Part shown: positions 1 to 5,833 of the stretch, piece after piece
How the letters are laid out: every line of letters starts with the position of its first letter
Numbering within the stretch: position 1 is the first letter of the stretch
Assembly: GCA_002433335.1 (NCBI GenBank)
Contig: DJHY01000183.1
Location: 1-16,157 of the forward strand
Direction of reading: 5' to 3'
DNA from: Rhodospirillaceae bacterium UBA6608
GTDB taxonomy: Bacteria > Pseudomonadota > Alphaproteobacteria > Rhodospirillales_A > Casp-alpha2
Length of the DNA stretch: 16,157 nucleotides
Translations under genes and position numbers: made by a program
The notes under the pieces: generated by a model
What the model was told of the DNA's origin: nothing
The model's input: only the letters and a program-made list of their open reading frames with translations
Database searches by the model: none

Positions 1-257
1 GAGTGGCCGCCCTGGCGCGGGCCCTGAACCGGGCGGAGCATTCGCCCGCCGGGGTGATCCGCTGGATCCTCGACCTGCGGGCCGAGATCGGGATTCCCCA
101 TACCCTGGCCGAAATGAACATTCCGGCCGACGACGCCGAGACCGTGGGGGCCATGGCCGTCGAGGACCCGACGGCGGGCGGCAACCCCGTATCCTTCACC
201 AAGGACCAATACGCGGCATTGTTCCGGGACGCCCACGCCGGGCGGCTCGAGGTTTAA
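1..257 (+). CDS. Iron-containing alcohol dehydrogenase, C-terminal fragment (cut by window start)
   Basis: This is the last 80-odd codons of a gene that enters from the left; the frame is open to base 1 and stops with TAA at 255-257. The visible stretch resembles the C-terminus of group III iron-dependent alcohol dehydrogenases. It has a helix-rich segment with a 'GIPHTLAEMNIPADD'-like motif, then the family-typical ending 'DPTAGGNPVSFT' followed by a 'YAALFRDAHAG' helix. The NAD-binding and iron-ligand residues lie outside the window, so activity and substrate cannot be judged. The gene runs in the same direction as the glutamine synthetase-like gene 66 bases downstream, which suggests but does not prove cotranscription. 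A hairpin in the gap could end this transcript. The family call rests on remembered C-terminal motifs only. Confidence 0.7.
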   Translation, partial: VAALARALNRAEHSPAGVIRWILDLRAEIGIPHTLAEMNIPADDAETVGAMAVEDPTAGGNPVSFTKDQYAALFRDAHAGRLEV

Positions 258-286
258 GGACCGCGCAACCCCGACAGGGACAATCC

Positions 287-313
287 CCCTGCCTGCGGCG
301 GGGGCAGGCAGGG
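287..313 (+). promoter_or_regulatory. 10-bp perfect hairpin overlapping the ribosome binding site of the glutamine synthetase-like gene
   Basis: CCCTGCCTGC (287-296) and GCAGGCAGGG (304-313) are perfect inverted complements around a 7-base GC-rich loop. The 3' arm covers most of the AGGGAG Shine-Dalgarno sequence (310-315) of the gene starting at 324. No T-tract follows, so a standard intrinsic terminator is unlikely. It could instead limit translation initiation or protect the 3' end of the upstream dehydrogenase message. The structure is seen directly; its function is inferred. Confidence 0.55.
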
Positions 314-323
314 AGTTACAGAA

Positions 324-1691
324 ATGAAACCGGAACAGGTCAAAACCGTCGCCGACGCCAAGAAGATCGTGGCCGAACGCAAGCTGGATTACGTCAAGGT
401 CGGCGTGGTCGACATGGACGGCGTGATGCGCGGCAAATACATGAAGGCCGACAAGTTCCTGTCCTCCCTGGATAAGGGCTTCGGCTTCTGCGACGTGGTC
501 CTGGGCTGGGATTCCAACGACCAGCTTTACGACAACGTCTCGGTCACCGGCTGGCACACGGGCTATCCCGATGCGCCGGTGCGGGTTCTGCCCGAAACCT
601 GCCGCGAGATGGCCTGGGAAGACGACATGCTGTTCTTCCTGGGCGAGTTCGAGGGCGAACACGAAACCGTCTGCCCCCGCGCCGTGCTGCGCCGGACCTT
701 GGACAAGGCCGCCGACATGGGCTTCAAGGTGCTGGCCGGGTTCGAATACGAATTCTTCATGTTCGAGGAAACGCCCGACACCGTGCGCGAAAAGAACTAT
801 CGCGACATGAAACCGATCCAGCCCGGTTTCTTCGGCTATTCGATGCTGCGCTCGACCGTGGAAAGCGACCTGTACCGCGACCTGTTGGACGGCTGCCTGA
901 AAATGGACATGGCGCTCGAGGGCCTGCATGAGGAAACGGGCCCCGGCTGCATGGAAGCCGCGATCCAGGTCGACAGCGGCCTGTCCGCCGCCGACAAGGC
1001 GGTGATGTTCAAGACCTTCGCCAAGATCATGGCGCAGAAGCGGGGCCTGATGGCGACCTTCATGGCGCGCTGGTCGCCCGATTGGCCGGGACAGTCCGGG
1101 CACATCCATATGTCGCTCACCAACAAGGCGGGCAAACCCCTGTTCCTCGACAAGAAAAAGCCCCACGGGATGAGCGACCTGATGCGCTATTTCGTCGGCG
1201 GCCAACAGAAACTGATGCCCGAGTTCCTGGCCATGATCGCCAACACGGTCAACAGCTATACCAGGCTGGTGCCCGGCTTCTGGGCGCCCACCGACGCGAC
1301 CTGGGGCGTTGATAACCGGACCTGCGCGATCCGCATCATCCCCGGCTCGGAAAAATCGCAGCGCGTCGAATTCCGCGTCGCCGCCGCCGACGCCAATCCC
1401 TACCTGGCGCTCGCCGCCGCCCTCGGCGCGGGCCTGTGGGGGATCGAGCATAAGATCGAACCCGACGCCCCGGTCGAAGGCAACGCCTATGACAAGACCT
1501 GGCCCAAGCGCCTCAACCTGCCGCGCACCCTGATGGACGCGGCGGGCATGCTGAAAGCCTCGAAGCCCGCCCGCGCGCTCTACGGCGACGCCTTCGTCGA
1601 TCACTACGCCGCGACCCGCGAATGGGAAGAACGCGAATTCCGCCGCGCCATCACCGATTGGGAAATGCAGCGGTATTTCGAGATTATCTGA
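324..1691 (+). CDS. Glutamine synthetase family protein (probable glutamate-amine ligase type)
   Basis: The 455-residue product has the glutamine synthetase beta-grasp and catalytic domains in full. Metal and substrate motifs are visible: 'FEYEFF' (E141, E143), 'LHEETGPGCMEAAI' (E203/E204, E211), 'GHIHMSL' (H260, H262), 'NSYTRLVPG' (R315) and 'RVEFR' (E349, R351), then the ANPYLALAA helix. Proteins of this fold join glutamate to ammonia or an amine using ATP in the cytosol. The 'NLYDLPP' segment carrying the adenylylation tyrosine of housekeeping GlnA is absent; the corresponding region reads 'GNAYDKTWPKRLNLP'. A role as a gamma-glutamyl-amine ligase is therefore more likely than ammonia assimilation, but the amine is unknown. 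The ATG at 324 has AGGGAG 8 bases upstream. A damaged copy of this gene family's 3' end lies about 500 bases downstream. Confidence 0.85.
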   Translation: MKPEQVKTVADAKKIVAERKLDYVKVGVVDMDGVMRGKYMKADKFLSSLDKGFGFCDVVLGWDSNDQLYDNVSVTGWHTGYPDAPVRVLPETCREMAWEDDMLFFLGEFEGEHETVCPRAVLRRTLDKAADMGFKVLAGFEYEFFMFEETPDTVREKNYRDMKPIQPGFFGYSMLRSTVESDLYRDLLDGCLKMDMALEGLHEETGPGCMEAAIQVDSGLSAADKAVMFKTFAKIMAQKRGLMATFMARWSPDWPGQSGHIHMSLTNKAGKPLFLDKKKPHGMSDLMRYFVGGQQKLMPEFLAMIANTVNSYTRLVPGFWAPTDATWGVDNRTCAIRIIPGSEKSQRVEFRVAAADANPYLALAAALGAGLWGIEHKIEPDAPVEGNAYDKTWPKRLNLPRTLMDAAGMLKASKPARALYGDAFVDHYAATREWEEREFRRAITDWEMQRYFEII

Positions 1692-1800
1692 TCCGCCGTC
1701 CTCGCCGCGCCCGGTTGCTTTTTTCTGCCGCTCGCCTCGAACGTCGGGTACAAGATAGGCATACGCGCGGGACGCGCCATTCACCGGAAAGGGCAGGCCA

Positions 1801-2025
1801 ATGGGCTCAGGATCGACACGACCGAATACTGCCGACGACAAGATGTTCGCGGCGATCGAGCGCGGGGATCAAAGCGACTTCAAGGATCGGAAGCCGCCCA
1901 AGAATACGGATGTCCAACTCATCAAGGACAAAGCCGAACGAACCGAAAAAGCGCAGCAGAAAACCGAATCCTTGAAAGCGCTAAGGCTGGCCGCCGAGAA
2001 AGAAAAGGCGGCCAAGGCGAAGTAA
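1801..2025 (+). CDS. Small lysine-rich hypothetical protein
   Basis: A 74-codon frame with an ATG at 1801; the purine-rich GGAAAGGG about 8-15 bases upstream is a plausible but poorly spaced ribosome binding site. The product is strongly charged and has no membrane segment or signal peptide. Its N-terminal half contains 'DDKMFAAIERGDQSDFKDR', and the C-terminal half is a Lys/Glu/Ala-rich helix ending in 'EKEKAAKAK' that could form a coiled coil. I know of no function and recognise no domain. It sits between the glutamine synthetase-like gene and a broken copy of that family's 3' end. Codon use looks native rather than like the lower-GC Shedu gene further on. A frame this long could arise by chance in high-GC DNA, so it is moderately supported. 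Confidence 0.5.
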   Translation: MGSGSTRPNTADDKMFAAIERGDQSDFKDRKPPKNTDVQLIKDKAERTEKAQQKTESLKALRLAAEKEKAAKAK

Positions 2026-2051
2026 GCGAAGGCGCCTAAAGGCTGGCCGCC
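1983..2051 (+). repeat. Short direct repeat at the junction of the small gene and the pseudogene
   Basis: The block AAGGCTGGCCGCC occurs at 1983-1995, inside the small gene, and again at 2039-2051, just after its stop at the start of the glutamine synthetase remnant. Both copies are preceded by near-identical GCGC(C)TAA. GGCGGCCA at 2007-2014 is the reverse complement of the TGGCCGCC within each copy, so either copy could form a stem with it. The arrangement may mark the recombination junction that attached the remnant here, or simply reflect alanine-rich coding sequence. Confidence 0.4.
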
Positions 2052-2195
2052 CGCCGCGCCGCCTCGAAACGCGCCCGCGCGCTGTCCGGCGATGCCTCCA
2101 TCGACCACGCCGCCGCGACCCGCGACGGGGAAGAACGCACATTCCACCGCGCCATCACCGCTTGGGAAATGCAGCGGTATTTTAAGATTATTTGA
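2040..2195 (+). pseudogene. Decayed 3' end of a glutamine synthetase family gene
   Basis: Read in the frame that ends with TGA at 2193-2195, this stretch reproduces the last 44 codons of the intact gene ending at 1691. From 2061 about 33 of 44 residues match, ending 'WEMQRYFKII' against 'WEMQRYFEII', and DNA identity over 132 bases is about 86 percent by hand count. A TAA at 2037-2039 closes the frame upstream and there is no start codon or catalytic region, so it cannot make an enzyme. Most differences change the amino acid, as expected of decay. It may be the tail of a former tandem paralogue or the product of a partial duplication. The composition change that begins the Shedu segment starts immediately after its stop codon. 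Confidence 0.85.
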
Positions 2196-2209
2196 TCTCG
2201 CAAAATTCG
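2188..2209. repeat. Left copy of an imperfect direct repeat flanking the Shedu gene
   Basis: TTATTTG, five variable bases, then GCAAAATTCG. The copy overlaps the stop codon of the glutamine synthetase remnant. A matching copy lies just after the Shedu stop at 3457-3477. The pair may be the footprint of insertion of the segment between them. The match is imperfect (five variable bases and one length difference), and no integrase or transposase is present to support it. Confidence 0.4.
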
Positions 2210-2239
2210 GAAGCTACAAGCGGCAGTCGTTTTGCGAGA
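2196..2239. repeat. Perfect 10-bp inverted repeat upstream of the Shedu gene
   Basis: TCTCGCAAAA (2196-2205) and TTTTGCGAGA (2230-2239) are exact reverse complements separated by 24 bases. The left arm begins one base after the stop codon of the glutamine synthetase remnant, at the edge of the lower-GC segment. It ends 51 bases before the Shedu start. It could be an operator for a dimeric regulator, an RNA hairpin, or an end structure of the inserted segment. The spacing of about three helical turns between arm centres is compatible with protein binding. The repeat is seen directly; its role is unknown. Confidence 0.55.
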
Positions 2240-2278
2240 AAAGACAAACTGATGCTCGCTGAATCGGATGAATTTCAT

Positions 2279-2284
2279 TAGAAT
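2279..2284 (+). promoter_or_regulatory. Candidate -10 box of the Shedu gene, predicting a leaderless transcript
   Basis: TAGAAT matches the TATAAT consensus at five of six bases. It ends seven bases before the A of the ATG at 2291, so transcription would begin at or beside the start codon. No good -35 box is present at the standard distance. This agrees with the lack of any Shine-Dalgarno sequence in front of the gene. Confidence 0.35.
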
Positions 2285-2290
2285 TCTTAC

Positions 2291-3454
2291 ATGTCTGATG
2301 AAAGCGACCTCGAGTATTTCAACCTGCGGAAAGAAGGGAAGACCTACATTTCGCGGGTCTTTAAATTTGATGAGCGCTCGACAGATCGCGTTCGCCAAAT
2401 CCGCATGGTTCTTGAAGGTTCGGATAGATTGCTCCTTGGTGAAATTGAAGGAGCGTTGTGTCTTCGTCTCACAGGCGACAAGCGTAAAACGCAGGTTACA
2501 GCTCTAGTTTCTCAGGACGACAAGCAAGTCCGGCGGGTCTCGTTGCAGACTTTTCAGACGCGGGCAGGTGACAGGATACAAGCCTTCGATAAGCACGATT
2601 TCACATTTCGGTCTGGAGAATTTGCAAGACTGGTGGCTTTCCTGCGTCAGATTGAATTCATTGACCTGTCTAACGAAAAAACTTTCCAAATAGAGGATAT
2701 ATCAACTGGGCACGGCCCAAAAATTGTAGTCGATGCATCTGAGCGCGCCTTAATCGATCAAATAAAATCGATGAGAGAAGACCAGCGCGAGGCGATAATT
2801 CGCGCTTTGCACGGTTCTTTGACAGGTGAAGAAGTCAACATTCTATTGGGGCGGCGGCAAGGGCTTGAAGAGTTCGAGGCGCAGATTGAAGTTGGTCAGT
2901 GGACTGAGCTTCAGTGGCAACAGTTCTTCGACCGGCAGCGTTGGATTTTTGGCTATGGCCTAGATTACCGCATCATGAAGCAATTTGATCGAGAGATGAT
3001 GGTTGGTGGTGCCGGAACCGACAATAAGAACAAGCCCATCATCGATTTCCTTATGACCTTCACGGACTACACGGTTCTCGTGGAAATCAAGCGGCCCGAT
3101 ACGAAGATTTTCAAATCTGCAAGTAGCGGTCGTGCGGGGACGTGGGAATTTAGTGCAGATTTTATGGGCGCGGTTTCGCAAGTCCTTGAACAAAAAGCTG
3201 AATGGCTGGCCTTTGCCCAGAGTGGCGAACACTACAACAAGGCGGGAACTCAAAAGCTAGAAGCACGGACGCGAAATGCGAAAACTATTCTAGTGATAGG
3301 TTCTTTCGGTGAATTTGAAGAGGGTAGAGACTCAAGGTCGGCGCAGATCATGCGCGATACTTTTGAGCTATATCGTCGAGAGAACCGGACGATCGATATC
3401 CTGACTTTTGACGAATTGTTGGATCGGGCACGTTTTATCACAAGGCACGAATAG
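2291..3454 (+). CDS. sduA: Shedu-type anti-phage defence nuclease (SduA, DUF4263 domain)
   Basis: The 387-residue product carries the Shedu C-terminal nuclease domain (about 190-385). Motifs in order are 'W..FFDRQRWIFGYGLDY' (211-226), 'IIDFLM' with D252, 'VLVEIKRPDTK' with E265 and K267, 'SADFMGAVSQV' with Q297, and the ending 'FELYRRENRTIDILTFDELLDRA'. D252, E265, K267 and Q297 form a PD-(D/E)XK active site. Shedu is known as a single-gene system that restricts phages through DNA cleavage. The N-terminal half (1-190) is a variable sensing region with no fold I recognise. The ATG at 2291 is the first possible start after an in-frame TAG at 2279-2281, and it has no Shine-Dalgarno sequence. 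Base composition is near 50 percent GC, well below its neighbours, and codon use differs, which indicates horizontal acquisition. No partner defence genes are adjacent. Confidence 0.88.
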   Translation: MSDESDLEYFNLRKEGKTYISRVFKFDERSTDRVRQIRMVLEGSDRLLLGEIEGALCLRLTGDKRKTQVTALVSQDDKQVRRVSLQTFQTRAGDRIQAFDKHDFTFRSGEFARLVAFLRQIEFIDLSNEKTFQIEDISTGHGPKIVVDASERALIDQIKSMREDQREAIIRALHGSLTGEEVNILLGRRQGLEEFEAQIEVGQWTELQWQQFFDRQRWIFGYGLDYRIMKQFDREMMVGGAGTDNKNKPIIDFLMTFTDYTVLVEIKRPDTKIFKSASSGRAGTWEFSADFMGAVSQVLEQKAEWLAFAQSGEHYNKAGTQKLEARTRNAKTILVIGSFGEFEEGRDSRSAQIMRDTFELYRRENRTIDILTFDELLDRARFITRHE

Positions 3455-3456
3455 CC

Positions 3457-3477
3457 TTATTTGTTGAGGCAAATTCG
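3457..3477. repeat. Right copy of the imperfect direct repeat flanking the Shedu gene
   Basis: TTATTTG, five variable bases, then GCAAATTCG, two bases after the Shedu stop codon. It matches the copy at 2188-2209 in both conserved blocks, with one A fewer in the run. GC-rich native sequence resumes within about 30 bases, so the repeat sits at the edge of the foreign-looking segment. Confidence 0.4.
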
Positions 3478-3500
3478 CAGTTCTCCCACAAGCGTTGGGC

Positions 3501-4367
3501 CTAATCCCGCTCGTGGATCGCCATTTCCCAGAACGCATGCACCACCCGCGTCTCCGCCCGGTTTTCCAGGCAGACCATGTATTCGTGCATGGGCAGTTTG
3601 CAGTCGAGCAGTTCGACCATGTCGAGGCGGCTGTCGTAGCCGAATTCGGGTTTCGAGACGAAGCCGACACCGTTGCCGGTGGCCACGGCTTCGCGGATGC
3701 TTTCGCGGCCTTCGACTTCCATCACCGGGCCCATGTGCAGCTCCAGCCGGGCGAATTCCTGTTCGACCAGCCGTCGCGTGGTCGAGCCGCGTTCGCGTAG
3801 GACCAGGGGCTGGTCGGCCAGTTCGCGGAACCGCACCGAGCCGCGCCCGGCCCAGGGGTGATCCTTGGAGATCACCGCGACCAAGGGGTCGTCGCGCAGG
3901 CTCAAGACTTTCAGCCGGGCGTCGTCGGGGACGTGTGAGAACACGCCGACATCGGCCTCGAAATCATACAGCTGGTTGAGGATGTCTTCCGAGTTGCCGA
4001 TCTTCAGGTTCACGGTCACGCCCGGGTATTGGTTGCGAAAGGCGCGGACGATGCGCAGCACGTGAAAGGGCGCGTCGGCGGACAGGGTCAGGGTGCCGAC
4101 CAGAAGTTCCTGCGAATCCTTGAGGTATTCGATGGCCTCCGCTTCGCATTCGAACAGCCGGTTGGTGATCGACAACAAATGCTTGCCCGCATCGGTCAGC
4201 GAGACCGAGCGCGAGGTGCGGTTGAACAACAGCACGTCGAAATCCTTTTCCAGCTTGCGGACCTGATCCGACAGGGTCGGCTGCGTCAGATGCAGGAATT
4301 CCGCCGCTTTCGAAAAGCCGCCCTGGGTCGCCACGGCATGGAACGCGCGCAGTTGCGAATAATACAT
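3501..4367 (-). CDS. LysR-family regulator of AEP catabolism
   Basis: The 288-residue product begins with a LysR winged helix-turn-helix (about 3-60; 'GGFSKAAEFLHLTQPTLSDQ', recognition helix near 28-40). The effector-binding domain follows from about residue 90. Sequence and position match the LysR regulators found next to phosphonate transaminase genes. It is divergent from phnS, with the start codons 256 bases apart, and is the obvious candidate to control the three phn units. The inducer is probably AEP or a pathway intermediate, which is inference. The minus-strand ATG has only a short AGG about 10 bases upstream. A predicted binding box for this protein (4378-4390) lies in its own 5' leader, suggesting that it represses itself. 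It is convergent with the Shedu gene across only 46 bases. Confidence 0.87.
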   Translation of the reverse strand: MYYSQLRAFHAVATQGGFSKAAEFLHLTQPTLSDQVRKLEKDFDVLLFNRTSRSVSLTDAGKHLLSITNRLFECEAEAIEYLKDSQELLVGTLTLSADAPFHVLRIVRAFRNQYPGVTVNLKIGNSEDILNQLYDFEADVGVFSHVPDDARLKVLSLRDDPLVAVISKDHPWAGRGSVRFRELADQPLVLRERGSTTRRLVEQEFARLELHMGPVMEVEGRESIREAVATGNGVGFVSKPEFGYDSRLDMVELLDCKLPMHEYMVCLENRAETRVVHAFWEMAIHERD

Positions 4368-4376
4368 CGAGAAAAC

Positions 4377-4407
4377 CTATGTGAACTATATAAACTGACG
4401 ATTTGAC
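4377..4407 (+). promoter_or_regulatory. Composite LysR box and -35 element, copy 1 (lysR/phnS divergent promoter)
   Basis: CTAT at 4377, with TAT-N7-ATA at 4378-4390 (a T-N11-A LysR box), then CGATTTGAC at 4399-4407. Its TTGAC(T) at 4403-4408 fits a -35 box for phnS. The same elements at identical spacing occur at 8747-8777 and 10096-10126. Box centre to -35 is about 21 bases, so the box would sit near -55, as is common for LysR activators. No convincing -10 box is seen for phnS at 17 bases; the best match is TTGAGT at 18. Confidence 0.65.
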
Positions 4408-4435
4408 TTATATTTCCCCGATGCGGTTGAGTCCA
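4407..4435 (-). promoter_or_regulatory. Candidate promoter of the lysR gene
   Basis: On the minus strand TGGACT (complement 4430-4435) and TATAAG (complement 4407-4412) are separated by exactly 17 bases, with four and five matches to the sigma-70 hexamers. Transcription would start near 4400. The -10 box overlaps the TTGACT proposed as the phnS -35 box, and the LysR box lies just inside the lysR transcript. The two promoters could therefore not be used at once. Confidence 0.45.
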
Positions 4436-4623
4436 TAGCGGACCCTCGTAATCCCTCGGTTTCCGGGATCGGCGGCGGGGCCCCTCCGGCAATGGCGTCG
4501 GCAAGGATGGATTTGGTGCAGTGCCGAACAAATCCTGTCCACAGACCATGTAAATGGTTAAAACTGTCACATGCCGGACACGGTCCATGCTGATAATCCG
4601 GCGACCATACAGGGAGTATTACA

Positions 4624-5667
4624 ATGAAATCGAAATTGTTCAGGAGCCTCGGCCTGGGTCTGGCGGTTGCCGCGACGGCGGCCGTTCTGGGGACGACCGC
4701 AGCCAAAGCCAAAACCGACCTGCTGGTGTACACCGCGGTCGAAGCCGACGAATTGAAGAAATTCAAAAACGCGTTCGAAGCCGATTATCCGGACGTGAAC
4801 ATCAAATGGGTGCGCGATTCCACGGGCATCATCACGTCGAAGCTGCTGGCCGAAAAAGACAACCCCAAGGCCGATATCGTCTGGGGCCTGGCCGCGACCA
4901 GCCTTCTCCTTCTGAGCGAGCATAACTACTTCCAGGGTTATGCGCCGAAGGGCCTCGATAAGCTCGACAAGAAATACTACGACACCGAAAACAACCCGCC
5001 GTTGTGGATCGGTCAGCGCGCCTGGATCGCCTCGGTCTGCTTCAACACCGTCGAAGGCGAGAAGTACAAGCTGCCGGTGCCGACGTCCTGGGCCATCCTG
5101 ACCAAGCCGGTCTACAAAGGCCATGTGATCATGCCGAACCCGAACTCGTCGGGCACGGGCTTCCTCGACGTGTCGTCGTGGATCCAGATCCAGGGCGAAG
5201 AAAAGGCCTGGAAGTACATGGACGCCCTGCACGAAAACATCGCCCGCTATACGCACTCCGGCTCCAAGCCGTGCAAGCTGGCGGCCAAGGGTGAAATCCC
5301 GATCGGCATTTCGTTCGCCTATCGTGGCGCCAAGTCCAAGAACTCGGGCGCGCCGCTCGAAGTGATCGCCCCGACCGAAGGCGTGGGCTGGGACCTGGAA
5401 TCGTTCGGCATCGTCAGCAACACCAAGAACCTGGCCGCCGCGAAGGCGCTGGCCGATTGGTCGGTGTCGAAGAAGGCGCAGGAAATCTACAACGAGGAAT
5501 ATGCCGTGGTCGCCATGCCCGGTATCGCCAAGCCGGTGAAGAACTTCCCGCCGAAGATCGACGAAAAGATGATCAAGAACGACTTCAAGTGGGCGGCCTC
5601 GAACCGCATTCGGATCCTGGACGAGTGGCGCAAGCGCTACGACGGCAAGTCCGAACCGAAGAAGTAA
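4624..5667 (+). CDS. phnS: AEP ABC transporter, periplasmic binding protein
   Basis: The 347-residue product starts with a Sec signal peptide: Lys/Arg n-region, hydrophobic residues 8-23, and 'AKA' at 27-29 with cleavage predicted after 29. A type-2 periplasmic binding protein fold of the iron/spermidine-binding class follows ('LLVYTAVEADELKKFKNAFE', 'DIVWGLAATS', 'PNSSGTGFLDVSSW', 'ISFAYRGAKSKNSG'). This matches the PhnS2/AepX group of proteins known or predicted to bind AEP. The ATG at 4624 has AGGGAG ending 7 bases upstream. It is the first gene of the transporter unit, divergent from the LysR gene. A strong terminator lies between it and phnT, which would leave the binding protein in excess of the membrane parts. 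Mature residues 30-347 would act in the periplasm. Confidence 0.88.
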   Translation: MKSKLFRSLGLGLAVAATAAVLGTTAAKAKTDLLVYTAVEADELKKFKNAFEADYPDVNIKWVRDSTGIITSKLLAEKDNPKADIVWGLAATSLLLLSEHNYFQGYAPKGLDKLDKKYYDTENNPPLWIGQRAWIASVCFNTVEGEKYKLPVPTSWAILTKPVYKGHVIMPNPNSSGTGFLDVSSWIQIQGEEKAWKYMDALHENIARYTHSGSKPCKLAAKGEIPIGISFAYRGAKSKNSGAPLEVIAPTEGVGWDLESFGIVSNTKNLAAAKALADWSVSKKAQEIYNEEYAVVAMPGIAKPVKNFPPKIDEKMIKNDFKWAASNRIRILDEWRKRYDGKSEPKK

Positions 5668-5697
5668 GATTGTCGAACCCAATCTGAACCGAACGGC

Positions 5698-5737
5698 AAG
5701 CCCCGGCCCCCCACAGGGGGTCGGGGCTTCCTTTTTT
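5698..5737 (+). terminator. Strong intrinsic terminator between phnS and phnT
   Basis: AAGCCCCG (5698-5705) pairs with CGGGGCTT (5722-5729). The pairing continues inward through a G.U pair and five C-G pairs to a CACA loop, giving a stem of about 14 bp followed by TTTTTT at 5732-5737. It is the best terminator in the window. It lies inside the transporter gene set and probably sets the ratio of binding protein to membrane subunits through partial read-through. Confidence 0.85.
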
Positions 5738-5805
5738 CGGGCTTTTCTCGTTTTCGGGCTTATCTCTGGCCGCCGGTGCGTTCCGGCCGCGCGGCAATCC
5801 GATAA

Positions 5806-5833
5806 GATCCCGTCTTGAAGATCCCGTCTTGAA
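5806..5833 (+). repeat. 14-base perfect tandem repeat in the phnS-phnT gap
   Basis: GATCCCGTCTTGAA occurs twice without a gap (5806-5819, 5820-5833) and a third GATC follows. The repeat ends 25 bases before the phnT start and just upstream of its ribosome binding site. It could be a slippage duplication that sets leader length or a binding site; nothing in the sequence decides this. Confidence 0.7.

Noticed and set aside
1719..1724. T6 tract after the glutamine synthetase-like gene as a terminator
   Set aside because: No convincing stem precedes the T run.
3455..3500. Terminator between the convergent Shedu and lysR genes
   Set aside because: Only four- to five-base stems with no T-tract on either strand.
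4564..4581. CTGTCAC-N4-CGGACAC upstream of phnS, resembling a Pho box
   Set aside because: The first half matches the CTGTCAT repeat at six of seven bases but the second at only about four. The normal AT-rich spacers are missing, and no other phn unit has a similar site.
4592..4597. GATAAT near the phnS start as a -10 box
   Set aside because: No -35 match at 16-18 bases upstream; the only candidate hexamer is too far away.
4567..5682. Long minus-strand open frame opposite phnS
   Set aside because: It mirrors phnS codons in high-GC DNA, is rich in Arg/Gly/Val/Asp, and has no family motif or ribosome binding site. Similar long frames opposite phnU, phnW, phnA, phnY and the cotransporter were rejected for the same reason.
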